From the NCBI GenBank assembly GCA_963662245.2, contig CAXXVQ010000009.1:558001-622000 (forward strand): a stretch of 64,000 nucleotides of DNA. Reading direction: 5' to 3'. Under the pieces are notes generated by a model, which had not been told where the DNA came from, ran no database searches, and saw only the letters and a program-made list of their open reading frames with translations. The stretch is from JAFGVL01 sp963662245 (GTDB lineage Bacteria; Bacteroidota; Bacteroidia; Bacteroidales; Paludibacteraceae). The position numbers and the translations under genes are program-made. Shown in pieces: positions 7,801 through 16,229 of this stretch (within the stretch, counting starts at the first letter, position 1; every line of letters begins with the position of its first letter).

Positions 7801-8691
7801 ATGAAAAGAGAAGTGGTAAAAATAGACGAAGATTTGTGTAATGGTTGCGGAGAGTGTGTCCCAAATTGTCATGAAGGAGCCTTGCAGATCATCGATGGGA
7901 AAGCCCGCTTGATTAGTGACTTAATGTGTGATGGTCTTGGTGCATGTATTGGTCATTGTCCTGTAGGCGCAATTGAAATTGAAACCCGAGAAGCTGAAGC
8001 TTATGATGAGAAAAAAGTTATGCAGCTAATGATTGAAAAAGGAAAGAACACTGTTGTCGCTCACCTTAAGCATTTAAAAGATCATAATGAAACAGGATTT
8101 TTGAATGAAGGGATTGAGGTGTTGAAAGGTGCTGCTGATTTACCATTTAGTCTTGTGGAAGTTTTATCTGAGATAGAAGACAAACCAAAACCATTTAAAA
8201 TAGCAGGAATAGCGCATGCTCATGGTGGAGGAGGTTGTCCAGGTTCTCAGGCAAGAATAATTTCTCGTCCAACTGATTCTGTAGCATCTACTTCAAGTGT
8301 ATCTGCCCAATCTGAACTTCGTCAGTGGCCGGTGCAACTGCATTTGGTAAATCCGCAGGCATCTTATTTTCAAAATTCAGATGTAGTGATTGCAGCTGAT
8401 TGTGTTGCTTTTGCTATGGGTGACTTTCATGCAAGATTCTTGAAAGGTAAAAGCTTGGCAATTGCTTGTCCAAAATTAGATAGCGGAATGGATATCTATA
8501 GAGATAAAATTACTGCATTGGTGGATCAGGCAAATATCAACACATTAACTGTGGTTATTATGCAAGTGCCATGTTGTGGTGGATTATTACAAGTTGCCAA
8601 AGATGCTGTAGCCAGAGCAAGTAGAAAAGTTCCGGTTAAAGCGGCTATTATCTCTATTGAAGGTAATGTGTTAGAAGAAAAATGGGTTTAA
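7801..8691 (+). CDS. 4Fe-4S ferredoxin-type protein with C-terminal extension
   Basis: A 296-residue cytoplasmic protein. The N-terminal 70 residues carry two 4Fe-4S motifs, CNGCGECVPNCHEGA and CDGLGACIGHCPVGA. A His/Gly-rich segment (HAHGGGGCPGSQ) lies near the middle, and the C-terminal half has Cys positions (AADCVAFAMG, ACPKLD, VPCCGGLL) that could hold a further cofactor. Homologues are common in anaerobes, often beside Rrf2 regulators and hybrid-cluster protein, which suggests a role in nitrosative or redox stress. That role is inference. It is 78 bases downstream of the Rrf2 gene. Confidence 0.82.
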   Translation: MKREVVKIDEDLCNGCGECVPNCHEGALQIIDGKARLISDLMCDGLGACIGHCPVGAIEIETREAEAYDEKKVMQLMIEKGKNTVVAHLKHLKDHNETGFLNEGIEVLKGAADLPFSLVEVLSEIEDKPKPFKIAGIAHAHGGGGCPGSQARIISRPTDSVASTSSVSAQSELRQWPVQLHLVNPQASYFQNSDVVIAADCVAFAMGDFHARFLKGKSLAIACPKLDSGMDIYRDKITALVDQANINTLTVVIMQVPCCGGLLQVAKDAVARASRKVPVKAAIISIEGNVLEEKWV

Positions 8692-8715
8692 CTTATTTAC
8701 GATTGATAAGAATCA

Positions 8716-8775
8716 GACTGGATTAACAAGATTATCTCTTTCTTTTAATTTCATGTAAATCATGTAAATCCTGTC
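8716..8775. repeat. Imperfect inverted repeat in intergenic region
   Basis: The arms 8716-8733 and 8758-8775 match at about 15 of 18 positions when one is reverse-complemented. The second arm contains the tandem word ATCATGTAAATC. It looks like one of the degenerate intergenic repeats common in Bacteroidota. No ORF lies within it. Confidence 0.5.
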
Positions 8776-8895
8776 CAAGGTTATGCTTAATATTCATTGT
8801 CAAATCTAGGATTCACGCGAGTCTTTCGGTTTTGTAAATGTTGATGTTTTTTAGTCTTAAATAAAAATGAATACTACCTTATAAATTATAAAAAT

Positions 8896-9234
8896 ATGGA
8901 ACTAAAATATGCAAAAAATGCTCAGGCAGAAAAGCTAAACTTTAATGAGTTAATAGCTTATGCGTCTGGTGCTGTAGTGAGTAAACAAATTATTAAACGA
9001 GAAACAGGTAATGTTACTTTGTTTGCGTTTGATAAAGGTGAAGGATTAAGTGAGCATACAGCTCCTTTTGATGCTATGGTTCAAATTGTAGATGGTAAAG
9101 CGGAGATTCTGATTGGAGGACAGCCATTTGTCCTTGTTGCAGGTGAAAGTATTATCATGCCAGCCGGAATTCCCCATGCATTAAATGCAGTGGAACAGTT
9201 TAAAATGTTATTGACAATGATAAAAGAAAAATAA
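8896..9234 (+). CDS. Cupin-domain protein
   Basis: A 112-residue single-domain cupin. The first motif region is GEGLSEHTAPFDAMVQIVDGKAEI, with a His and Asp where metal ligands occur, and the second is GESIIMPAGIPHALNA, with His. Small cupins of this kind lie next to Rrf2/ferredoxin genes in other anaerobic Bacteroidota. The ligand and reaction are unknown. It follows the 4Fe-4S protein by 204 bases containing a degenerate repeat, so it may have its own promoter. Confidence 0.85.
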   Translation: MELKYAKNAQAEKLNFNELIAYASGAVVSKQIIKRETGNVTLFAFDKGEGLSEHTAPFDAMVQIVDGKAEILIGGQPFVLVAGESIIMPAGIPHALNAVEQFKMLLTMIKEK

Positions 9235-9254
9235 ATTGCTTTTTCATAATGGGG

Positions 9255-9304
9255 AAAGCCTTTTTAAGTATGTGTTATGCTGCTTGAAAAGGCTTCTTTT
9301 TTTG
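9255..9304 (+). terminator. Rho-independent terminator after the cupin gene, overlapping the gltX promoter
   Basis: An AAGCCTTTTTAAG stem (starting at 9256) pairs with CTTGAAAAGGCTT (9283-9295) and is followed by a long T-run to about 9304. Its 3' arm contains the TTG that also fits the gltX -33 box. Confidence 0.75.
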
Positions 9305-9313
9305 CTATCTTTG
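9284..9313 (+). promoter_or_regulatory. Bacteroidota-type promoter of gltX
   Basis: TTG at 9284-9286, a 19-base spacer, and TATCTTTG at 9306-9313 fit the TTTG-N19-TAnnTTTG consensus of the group's housekeeping sigma factor. Confidence 0.65.
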
Positions 9314-9340
9314 CAGCCTAAAATAAATATTTCATACGAT

Positions 9341-9373
9341 GTAAACTTGTTTACTCGTCAACTTGTCAACTTG
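9341..9373 (+). repeat. Solo GTAAAC/GTCAAC repeat related to the S23 insert ends
   Basis: The stretch just before gltX reads GTAAACTTGTTTACTCGTCA and continues with two more CTTG words about 8 bases apart. It shares CTTGTTTACTCGT and the 8-base rhythm with the right arm of the insert at 2353-2385, but there is no S23 gene here. It falls in the gltX leader. Confidence 0.5.
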
Positions 9374-9377
9374 AATT

Positions 9378-10889
9378 ATGGAAAAAGTAAGAGTTCGTTT
9401 TGCTCCTAGCCCAACGGGACCATTACATATAGGTGGGGTTCGTACAGCTTTGTACAATTATCTGTTTGCAAAAAAACATGGCGGTGATATGCTGTTGCGT
9501 ATTGAGGATACAGATTCTAATCGTTTTGTTCCCGGTGCTGAGGATTACATTGTTGAATCCTTAAACTGGCTGGGAATAAAAATTGATGAAGGTGTTGGTG
9601 CAGGAGGGGACTATGGTCCATACCGCCAAAGCGAGCGAAAAGATATTTACTTGCAATATGTAAATCAACTTCTGGATGCTGGTTTAGCATATAAAGCATT
9701 TGATACACCAGAAGAGTTGGATGCTAAGCGTGCAGAGATTGAAAATTTTCAATATGATGCAAGCACTCGTGCACAAATGAATAACTCTCTTTTATTAAGC
9801 GAGTCTGAAGTTGAAGCGAAGATTGCAGCAGGTGAGCCTTATGTTGTTCGTATTAAACTTGAACCTGGAGAAAATGTCGTAATTAATGACCTTATTCGTG
9901 GTGAAGTGATTATTAATTCATCTATTTTAGATGATAAAGTTCTGTATAAGTCTTCAGATGGACTTCCGACATACCACTTGGCAAATATTGTTGATGACCA
10001 TTTGATGGGAATAACACATGTTATTCGTGGAGAAGAGTGGTTACCTTCAGCTCCTTTACATGTGTTATTGTATAAATATCTTGGTTGGGCAGATACAATG
10101 CCTCAATTTGCACACTTGCCTTTGTTATTGAAACCACAAGGAAACGGTAAACTTAGTAAGCGTGATGGAGACAAACTTGGTTTCCCTGTTTTCCCACTTG
10201 AATGGAATGATCCTAAATCAGGTGAGAAATCTTCAGGTTATCGCGAGTCAGGATATTTTCCTGAAGCGGTTGTAAATTTCTTAGCTTTACTTGGATGGAA
10301 TCCTGGCACAGAACAGGAAATGTTTAGTATGCAGGAACTTGTTGATGCATTTAGTCTTGAAAGAGTAAGTAAATCTGGGGCTAAGTTTGACTATGAAAAA
10401 GGGAAGTGGTTTAACCATAATTATCTTCAACTGAAATCAAATGAAGAATTGGCTTCACTTTTTGCAAAAGAACTTGAAGTAAAAGGAATTAGCGTTGATG
10501 AGGCTAAATTGGCAACAATAGTTGGGTTGGTAAAAGAACGAGTGAATTTCGTTTCTGAACTTTGGGAACAAACCTCATTTTTCTTTGAAGCTCCAACTGA
10601 ATATGATGAAAAGACTGTGAAGAAGCGTTGGAAAGAAGATACTCCAGCTTTGATGCAAGATCTTATTTCTGTCCTAGACGCAATTGAAGATTTTTCTTCT
10701 CATAACATGGAAGAAATTGTGAAGACTTGGATTGCTGAAAAAGAATTAAATATGGGTGCAGTTATGAATGCATTTCGTTTGTCAGTTGTAGGCGCTCCTC
10801 AAGGTCCTCATATGTTTGACATTGCAGCCATTGTAGGGAAGCAAGAAATAATAGATAGAATTAAGAAGGCGATATTAAATATAAAATAA
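9378..10889 (+). CDS. gltX: Glutamate--tRNA ligase
   Basis: Charges tRNA-Glu with glutamate in the cytoplasm. The class I signature FAPSPTGPLHIGG is at residues 8-20, and the KMSKS equivalent KLSKRDGDKLG lies near residue 258. The 503-residue length is normal. The N-terminal catalytic domain is followed by the helical anticodon-binding domain. ATG 9378 lies directly after the solo repeat. It is a single gene with its own promoter and terminator. Confidence 0.97.
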   Translation: MEKVRVRFAPSPTGPLHIGGVRTALYNYLFAKKHGGDMLLRIEDTDSNRFVPGAEDYIVESLNWLGIKIDEGVGAGGDYGPYRQSERKDIYLQYVNQLLDAGLAYKAFDTPEELDAKRAEIENFQYDASTRAQMNNSLLLSESEVEAKIAAGEPYVVRIKLEPGENVVINDLIRGEVIINSSILDDKVLYKSSDGLPTYHLANIVDDHLMGITHVIRGEEWLPSAPLHVLLYKYLGWADTMPQFAHLPLLLKPQGNGKLSKRDGDKLGFPVFPLEWNDPKSGEKSSGYRESGYFPEAVVNFLALLGWNPGTEQEMFSMQELVDAFSLERVSKSGAKFDYEKGKWFNHNYLQLKSNEELASLFAKELEVKGISVDEAKLATIVGLVKERVNFVSELWEQTSFFFEAPTEYDEKTVKKRWKEDTPALMQDLISVLDAIEDFSSHNMEEIVKTWIAEKELNMGAVMNAFRLSVVGAPQGPHMFDIAAIVGKQEIIDRIKKAILNIK

Positions 10890-10910
10890 TTTTGGTCGAG
10901 ATATAAAATG

Positions 10911-10941
10911 AAAAGACAATCCTATTGGGTTGTCTTTTTTT
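10911..10941 (+). terminator. Rho-independent terminator of gltX
   Basis: AAAAGACAATCC pairs with GGGTTGTCTTTT around a short loop and is followed by T residues. Confidence 0.85.
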
Positions 10942-11016
10942 GTAAAAAGCTTAAAGTAATATGGTCTATTTCATCCAATTATTTATATATTTGATATAAG
11001 AAACAAAAAGAATGTT

Positions 11017-11586
11017 ATGACTAAAGGAAAATTAATTGGTAACAAAATAAAAACACTAAGAGAAGCTAAAGGGTTGTCTGTGAAAGAACTTTCTCAAAAA
11101 GCTAAAATTAGTGAAGAGCAATTAGTTACTCTTGAAGAAAGTGAAGTTTTACCATCAGTAGCACCATTAATCAATATTGCTAAGGTTCTTGAGGTGCATC
11201 TGGGGGTGTTCTTTGATGATGATAACTCATTAGGTCCTGTAGTATGTAGAAGAGATGAATCTGATGAACAAGTAAATCTTTCTTCTGCGAAATCTAAAAA
11301 GCATATGAACTATTTTTCATTGGCAAAAACAAAGTCTGGTCGTCATATGGAGCCATATATTATTAACTTTGAGGCCTGTACTGAAAAAGATTTCATTATG
11401 TCATCTCACGAAGGTGAGGAATTTATATTTGTACTTGAAGGCGCTATTGTAATTACATATGGCGAAAATACATATACATTATTTGCTGGTGATAGTATAT
11501 ATTACGATTCAATAGTAGAGCATCATGTGGAATGTGACTGTGAAATTGGAGCTAAAGTTTTAGCCGTAGTATATTCTCCGATGTAG
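11017..11586 (+). CDS. XRE-family regulator with C-terminal cupin domain
   Basis: A 189-residue cytoplasmic regulator. Residues 8-65 form a helix-turn-helix of the XRE type (IKTLREAKGLSVKELSQKA, then ISEEQLVTLEESEVLPS). Residues 110-185 form a cupin sensor domain (HEGEEFIFVLEGAIVITYG, then FAGDSIYYDSIVEHHVEC). XRE-cupin proteins usually sense small molecules and control neighbouring metabolic genes. In relatives the neighbour is often an acyl-CoA synthetase, but here it stands alone, so the target is unclear. Confidence 0.88.
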   Translation: MTKGKLIGNKIKTLREAKGLSVKELSQKAKISEEQLVTLEESEVLPSVAPLINIAKVLEVHLGVFFDDDNSLGPVVCRRDESDEQVNLSSAKSKKHMNYFSLAKTKSGRHMEPYIINFEACTEKDFIMSSHEGEEFIFVLEGAIVITYGENTYTLFAGDSIYYDSIVEHHVECDCEIGAKVLAVVYSPM

Positions 11587-11605
11587 AATTATTACATATT
11601 AAAAT

Positions 11606-11638
11606 AAAAATGCCGCTTATGAAAAAGTGGCATTTTTA
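11606..11638. terminator. Bidirectional terminator between XRE-cupin and mutL
   Basis: AAAAATGCCGCTT and AAGTGGCATTTTT form a stem with A- and T-rich flanks, serving the converging transcripts. Confidence 0.8.
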
Positions 11639-11643
11639 TTTTA

Positions 11644-13521
11644 TTAAAATCGAGCTTGTATTTCATCATCAGATAAGATATTGATAATTGGTTTACCATC
11701 TGGAGAGAAATTGTGATTCTCACAAGCAAATAGCATATCTATTAGATTTCTTGCTTCTTCGATACTTAGTCTTTTTCCGTAGTTTATTGCTGCAGTCTTA
11801 GCTAGAGATAAAGCAATCTTCTCGTGAAAGGCGTCTTTCCCAGATATGGTTTTATCTTTATGACCAGCAATCATTTCTTCAATAATTGAGTTGCAGTTTT
11901 TGCCATCGAGTACTGCAGGTGCTCCATTTATTCGGTATGTGTTTTTTGTAAAGCAATCTATGTCAAATCCGATGCTGTCAAATTCGGGAATAAGTTCTTC
12001 CATGATGAGGCTGTCTTCAGTAGATAGTTCTATTAAATCAGGGAAAAGTGATTTTTGAGATAGAATTTTATTGTCTTTGATGTTTCTCAGGTATTGATCA
12101 AATAAAATTCTAGTGTGAGCTCTATGTTGGTCTATTAACATCATTCCTGATTTGATGGAAGTTAGTAGATATCTTCCTTTAAATTGTAAGATGTCGTTTG
12201 AGTTGTTTGTGTCAACAGCGATATTGCTAGAACTAGTTGAAGTATTAGACTCTAAAATCATCTCTGTTTGGATGAAATCATTTTCTTTATCCACAACAGA
12301 TTCGTTTTCAAATCCTTCGTACAGTTTTTCCCAGTCGAAATGTTCTTTTTTATGATGAGAAGAACCTGAACTGTAGTTTCCAGATCTAGAGCTAGGAATC
12401 TTTTCCGAATCTTCATTAAATGGATTGTAGTCTGTGTTAAACCCTGTGTCAGGCATTTTGATTGATGTGTCTGTGCTTAATACTGGCATTTCTGTCGCAC
12501 CCTCTTGGTCAAAATCAAGTCCAGGTACAACATTAAATTTACCTAGAGCTTCTCTGACTGAAGCCATTAGTATCGACCAGATTGCTTGTTCGTTTTCAAA
12601 CTTAATCTCAGTTTTTGTTGGGTGTATATTTACATCAATATTTGCAGGGTCAATATCAAAACAGATAAAATAACTTGGAGAAGTTTCAGGAGCAAGCATT
12701 CTGTCAAATGCTTTCATAACTGCCTTGTGGAAATATGGATGTCGCATGTATCTCCCATTCACAAAAAAGTACTGATTGTGCATTTGTTTGCGGGCCGTTT
12801 CTGGTTTTCCAACAAATCCACTGATTTTTAGAAGACTTGTCTCTGTGTCAATGGTTAGAAGTTGCGGATTAATGTTTTTTCCAAAAATATTAACGATTCG
12901 TTGTCTTAAACTACCTTCAGGAAGATTATAGATTTCATCATCATTATGAGTTAGAGTGAATGAAATCTGAGGGTAAATAATAGCAATACGGTTGAATTCA
13001 TTAATAATGTGATTAAACTCAGTCGCATTGGTTTTAAGAAATTTTCTGCGAGCAGGTACATTGAAAAATAAATTCTTTATAGAAAAAATAGTTCCGTTAC
13101 TACATGCTATTGGCTCTTGCTTTTCAACATTAGATCCGGCAATTTCTATCACTGTACCTAATTCATCTTCTGTTCTTTTTGTTTTTAATTCAACATGAGC
13201 AACGGCAGCAATAGAGGCTAAGGCTTCACCACGGAAGCCCATGGTTGTTAATGCAAATAAGTCATTAGCCTCTTTGATTTTAGATGTAGCATGTCTCTCA
13301 AATGCCATTCTAGCATCTGTTTCTGACATGCCCTTCCCGTTGTCAATAACTTGAATTAAAGTTCTTCCTGCGTCTTTAATGTTAACTTGAATAGAATCCG
13401 CACCTGCGTCAAGTGCATTTTCAACCAATTCTTTAACCACTGAAGCTGGGCGTTGAATAACTTCTCCGGCAGCAATTTGGTTTGCTACCGAATCAGGAAG
13501 AAGATGAATGATATCGCTCAT
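11644..13521 (-). CDS. mutL: DNA mismatch repair protein MutL
   Basis: Links MutS mismatch recognition to downstream repair. The N-terminal GHKL ATPase is clear: IAAGEVIQRPASVVKELVEN, DNGKGM and GFRGEALASIAAV. A low-complexity linker (about residues 350-430, Ser/Glu-rich) joins the C-terminal dimerisation domain. The C-terminal motif reads DQHRAHTRILFDQY, so the acidic residues of the DQHAx2Ex4E endonuclease motif are altered, and no CPHGRP-type motif is seen (FSPDGKPI instead). Nicking activity is therefore doubtful. It is the last gene of an operon with manC and a small membrane protein. Confidence 0.96.
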   Translation of the reverse strand: MSDIIHLLPDSVANQIAAGEVIQRPASVVKELVENALDAGADSIQVNIKDAGRTLIQVIDNGKGMSETDARMAFERHATSKIKEANDLFALTTMGFRGEALASIAAVAHVELKTKRTEDELGTVIEIAGSNVEKQEPIACSNGTIFSIKNLFFNVPARRKFLKTNATEFNHIINEFNRIAIIYPQISFTLTHNDDEIYNLPEGSLRQRIVNIFGKNINPQLLTIDTETSLLKISGFVGKPETARKQMHNQYFFVNGRYMRHPYFHKAVMKAFDRMLAPETSPSYFICFDIDPANIDVNIHPTKTEIKFENEQAIWSILMASVREALGKFNVVPGLDFDQEGATEMPVLSTDTSIKMPDTGFNTDYNPFNEDSEKIPSSRSGNYSSGSSHHKKEHFDWEKLYEGFENESVVDKENDFIQTEMILESNTSTSSSNIAVDTNNSNDILQFKGRYLLTSIKSGMMLIDQHRAHTRILFDQYLRNIKDNKILSQKSLFPDLIELSTEDSLIMEELIPEFDSIGFDIDCFTKNTYRINGAPAVLDGKNCNSIIEEMIAGHKDKTISGKDAFHEKIALSLAKTAAINYGKRLSIEEARNLIDMLFACENHNFSPDGKPIINILSDDEIQARF

Positions 13522-13530
13522 ATATGAAAA

Positions 13531-13851
13531 TTAAAACCCATTATCAAAATACAATGAGAAGATTGTATTTCCATTGATAATTAAGTAAGCTGCAAGTAAC
13601 ACTAAAAGAATTAAAGCAAACACAAGTTTGTACATTAACTTGCGTTGTTTACGATATCTCTCATCTAAATGAGAGCGATCTGCAAGTTTTCTAAAAGAAC
13701 CTCGTTGAATCCCGATTTTGTATTCACCATCATTTTTTACCTGATGTTTATCTTCAAGTTCTTTTATTTTTTCTTTTTCAGGATCCCAGTAAATTGGAAT
13801 GTGGTTGAACCTCCGTGGTTTCTGTGTTTGTTTAAAAGAGAATAATCCCAT
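13531..13851 (-). CDS. Conserved hypothetical membrane protein
   Basis: A 106-residue protein with a basic N-terminal two thirds (RRFNHIPIYWDPEKEK, and GIQRGSFRKLADRS) and one C-terminal membrane helix (LMYKLVFALILLVLLAAYLI). I recognise it only as a protein that recurs beside mutL in Bacteroidales. It sits 9 bases upstream of mutL and 5 bases downstream of manC, so the three are almost certainly one operon. The function is unknown. Confidence 0.7.
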   Translation of the reverse strand: MGLFSFKQTQKPRRFNHIPIYWDPEKEKIKELEDKHQVKNDGEYKIGIQRGSFRKLADRSHLDERYRKQRKLMYKLVFALILLVLLAAYLIINGNTIFSLYFDNGF

Positions 13852-13856
13852 AGCTA

Positions 13857-14930
13857 TTAAATATAATCTCCGTTAAAACGAACAGTGACATCATTAACTA
13901 TTTGTCTGATTTTTTGTTCTTCTGATTTTCTGCAAATCAATAATACATCGTCAGATTCTGTGACAATATAGTCGTCAAGTCCTTCAATAACCGCTAGCTT
14001 CCCTTCTGGTAAGGTAACAATGTTATTGTTGCTATTATAATATTGTGCATGACACTTTAAAGTGGCATTTTGATTTTCGTCTTTTTCTGATAATTCATAT
14101 AGAGAACCCCATGTTCCTAAATCAGACCATCCGAAATCTGAACGAAGTACATACACATTTGATGCCTTTTCTAAAACTCCATAGTCAATAGAGATGTTTT
14201 GGCAAGAAGGATAAATTTCGTTGATGAAATCATTTTCTTTATCCGTATTATATATGTCTTTACCTAATTCAAATTTTGAGGCTACCTCAGGAAGAAGAGA
14301 TGTGAATGCATTATCAATAGATTTTACATTCCAAAGGAAGATGCCTGAGTTCCATAAAAATTCCCCGCTTTCTACAAATACCTTAGCTAAGTCAATGTTT
14401 GGCTTTTCAGTGAAAGTTTTTACTTTACTAATGTCCGTTTCGCTATCGGAAATTTGGATATACCCATAGCCAGTTTCTGGTCTGCTAGGTTTGATTCCTA
14501 GAGTCAATAAACAATCATTGTTTGCTGTGTATTGAAGACCATTTTTTATCGTATTGATAAATTCATCTTCTTTTAAGATAAGGTGGTCCGATGGAGCTAC
14601 AACTATGTTTGCATCCATATTTATAGCCTTGATTCTGTTTACTGCATAAGCAATACATGGAGCAGTATTTCGTCTCATTGGCTCAAGAAGCACTTGGCTG
14701 TCTTTTATTTGAGGTAACTGCGCCAGAATTAAGTCTTTATAAAGTTGGTTTGAAACGATTAAGATGTTTTCTGTTGGAACTATTTTTGAAAACCTATCAA
14801 ATGTCATTTGAAGTAAAGAGCGACCTGTTCCAAAAAAGTCAAGAAATTGTTTTGGTTTGTTGTTTCTGCTAGATGGCCAAAATCGACTTCCGATTCCTCC
14901 AGCCATAATTACGCAAAAGTTATTCTTCAT
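13857..14930 (-). CDS. manC: Mannose-1-phosphate guanylyltransferase
   Basis: Makes GDP-mannose from mannose-1-phosphate and GTP for glycan synthesis. The nucleotidyltransferase signature MAGGIGSRFWPSSRNNKPKQ is at residues 9-28. VVAPSDHLI and FTEKP are further conserved blocks. The length of 357 residues matches single-domain enzymes that lack the fused isomerase. It is the first gene of the operon with the hypothetical protein and mutL. Confidence 0.93.
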   Translation of the reverse strand: MKNNFCVIMAGGIGSRFWPSSRNNKPKQFLDFFGTGRSLLQMTFDRFSKIVPTENILIVSNQLYKDLILAQLPQIKDSQVLLEPMRRNTAPCIAYAVNRIKAINMDANIVVAPSDHLILKEDEFINTIKNGLQYTANNDCLLTLGIKPSRPETGYGYIQISDSETDISKVKTFTEKPNIDLAKVFVESGEFLWNSGIFLWNVKSIDNAFTSLLPEVASKFELGKDIYNTDKENDFINEIYPSCQNISIDYGVLEKASNVYVLRSDFGWSDLGTWGSLYELSEKDENQNATLKCHAQYYNSNNNIVTLPEGKLAVIEGLDDYIVTESDDVLLICRKSEEQKIRQIVNDVTVRFNGDYI

Positions 14931-15044
14931 CTAATTAAGTAGTTATGATGTTTTTTTGTTAGAAAATTTAGGAGCACTAAGGTATGGTGATTTTTTAAGT
15001 CCCACAAGTTTATTAAATCTTTTAAGTAATTTAGTCTTGATTTG

Positions 15045-15074
15045 TTTGGGAAAAGAAAAAAAACATTACTTTTG
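15045..15074 (+). promoter_or_regulatory. Bacteroidota-type promoter of tRNA-Leu
   Basis: TTTG 15045-15048, an 18-base spacer and TACTTTTG 15067-15074, with the tRNA starting 12 bases later. Confidence 0.65.
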
Positions 15075-15085
15075 CATCCGCATTT

Positions 15086-15169
15086 GCCCAGATGGCGGAA
15101 TTGGTAGACGCGCTGGTCTCAAACACCAGTGGATTCATTTCCATGCCGGTTCGATCCCGGCTCTGGGTA
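15086..15169 (+). tRNA. tRNA-Leu (CAA)
   Basis: Acceptor GCCCAGA pairs with TCTGGGT. The anticodon loop CTCAAAC gives CAA. A long variable arm as expected for Leu and a T-loop GGTTCGATCC are present. CCA is not encoded. Confidence 0.93.
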
Positions 15170-15170
15170 C

Positions 15171-15211
15171 AAAAACCCTTGAGAGCATCTAGTCTCTCAA
15201 GGGTTTTTTTT
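15171..15211 (+). terminator. Terminator of tRNA-Leu
   Basis: A 12 to 13-bp stem AAACCCTTGAGAG/CTCTCAAGGGTTT is followed by a long T-run. Confidence 0.9.
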
Positions 15212-15257
15212 GTTTTTCTAAAGTTTATGTTGTTAACTTTTTTATTTTTGTATCCAT

Positions 15258-16049
15258 ATGAATGAATGGATTTGGCGTTTTAAATTGCTCGCATCATATT
15301 TATACAGAGCAAAATATTATAAGGGACATGGTGTTCATTCTCCATTTGCATTTGATCTAATCACAAATGTGATTGAAGGTAAAAATGATTTTTATTGTTT
15401 TGATAAAATAGAGTCTCTTAGAGCAAAGATGCTTAGAGATGATAGGAGTATCTTTGTGGAGGATTTTGGAACAGGAACTTCAAGGAAGAGAAAGATATCT
15501 AAAATTGCTAAAGTTAGTGTTAAGAAAAAGACTCAATCACAGTTGTTGTTTAAGTTGGCAAACCAGACAAATCCTAGAGTTATTTTTGAGCTAGGAACTT
15601 CTCTTGGGATTACTACATCATATTTAGCATCTGTAAATTCAAATAGCAAGTGTTATTCTTTTGAAGGGTCAGAAGCATTGATTGATGTTGCTAAAAAAAA
15701 TATTGAGGATTTAGGTTTGTCAAATGTCACCTTTATTAAAGGAGATATAAATAAAACTCTTGATTCTGTGTTAAATGAGATTGAAACTCTTGATTTTGTT
15801 TTTTTTGATGCAAATCACACTAAAGAAGCAACCTTGAATTATTTCAAAGCTTGTTTAAAGAAGATTTCTCAAACATCTGTATTTGTTTTTGATGATATCC
15901 ATCTTTCAAAAGATATGTTTGATGCTTGGAATGAGATAATTAGATGTTCTCATGTAAAAGTGTCTATTGAGCTTTTTTCAATGGGGATTGTTTATTTCTA
16001 TCCCAAGCTACAGAAACAAGATTATGTTTATTGGAATTGTCAGTTTTGA
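15258..16049 (+). CDS. Class I SAM-dependent methyltransferase (O-methyltransferase-like)
   Basis: A 263-residue cytoplasmic protein. The SAM-binding block VIFELGTSLGITTSYLA (about residues 108-124) is motif I, with SFEGSEALIDVAKKN and DFVFFDANHTKEAT as later motifs. This is the layout of the O-methyltransferase-like group found across Bacteroidota. The N-terminal GHGVHSPFAFDLI is a conserved extension of that group. The substrate is unknown. A TATTTTTG box at 15243-15250 lies very close to the ATG, so the mRNA may be nearly leaderless. Confidence 0.8.
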   Translation: MNEWIWRFKLLASYLYRAKYYKGHGVHSPFAFDLITNVIEGKNDFYCFDKIESLRAKMLRDDRSIFVEDFGTGTSRKRKISKIAKVSVKKKTQSQLLFKLANQTNPRVIFELGTSLGITTSYLASVNSNSKCYSFEGSEALIDVAKKNIEDLGLSNVTFIKGDINKTLDSVLNEIETLDFVFFDANHTKEATLNYFKACLKKISQTSVFVFDDIHLSKDMFDAWNEIIRCSHVKVSIELFSMGIVYFYPKLQKQDYVYWNCQF

Positions 16050-16153
16050 AAGATGTAAAATCAATCTGTGTAATTTTGATCGTTTTTTCTTTGTTTTTTA
16101 TAAAGAGATATGCTTTCAGAAGAGCAATGGAAGAAGTTTTTTTTAAACAATAA

Positions 16154-16183
16154 TTGTTCATATTGGAATTTATTTTATTTTTG
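16154..16183 (+). promoter_or_regulatory. Bacteroidota-type promoter of the DUF2795 gene
   Basis: TTG 16154-16156, a 19-base spacer and TATTTTTG 16176-16183 precede the ATG at 16230. Confidence 0.6.
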
Positions 16184-16229
16184 CACGCAATTAAAGGGTT
16201 CGTGTAACAAATATTAAACCTATAATTTT

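Noticed and set aside
14956..15192. 78-residue ORF across tRNA-Leu
   Set aside because: It overlaps the tRNA and its terminator and has no protein-like features.
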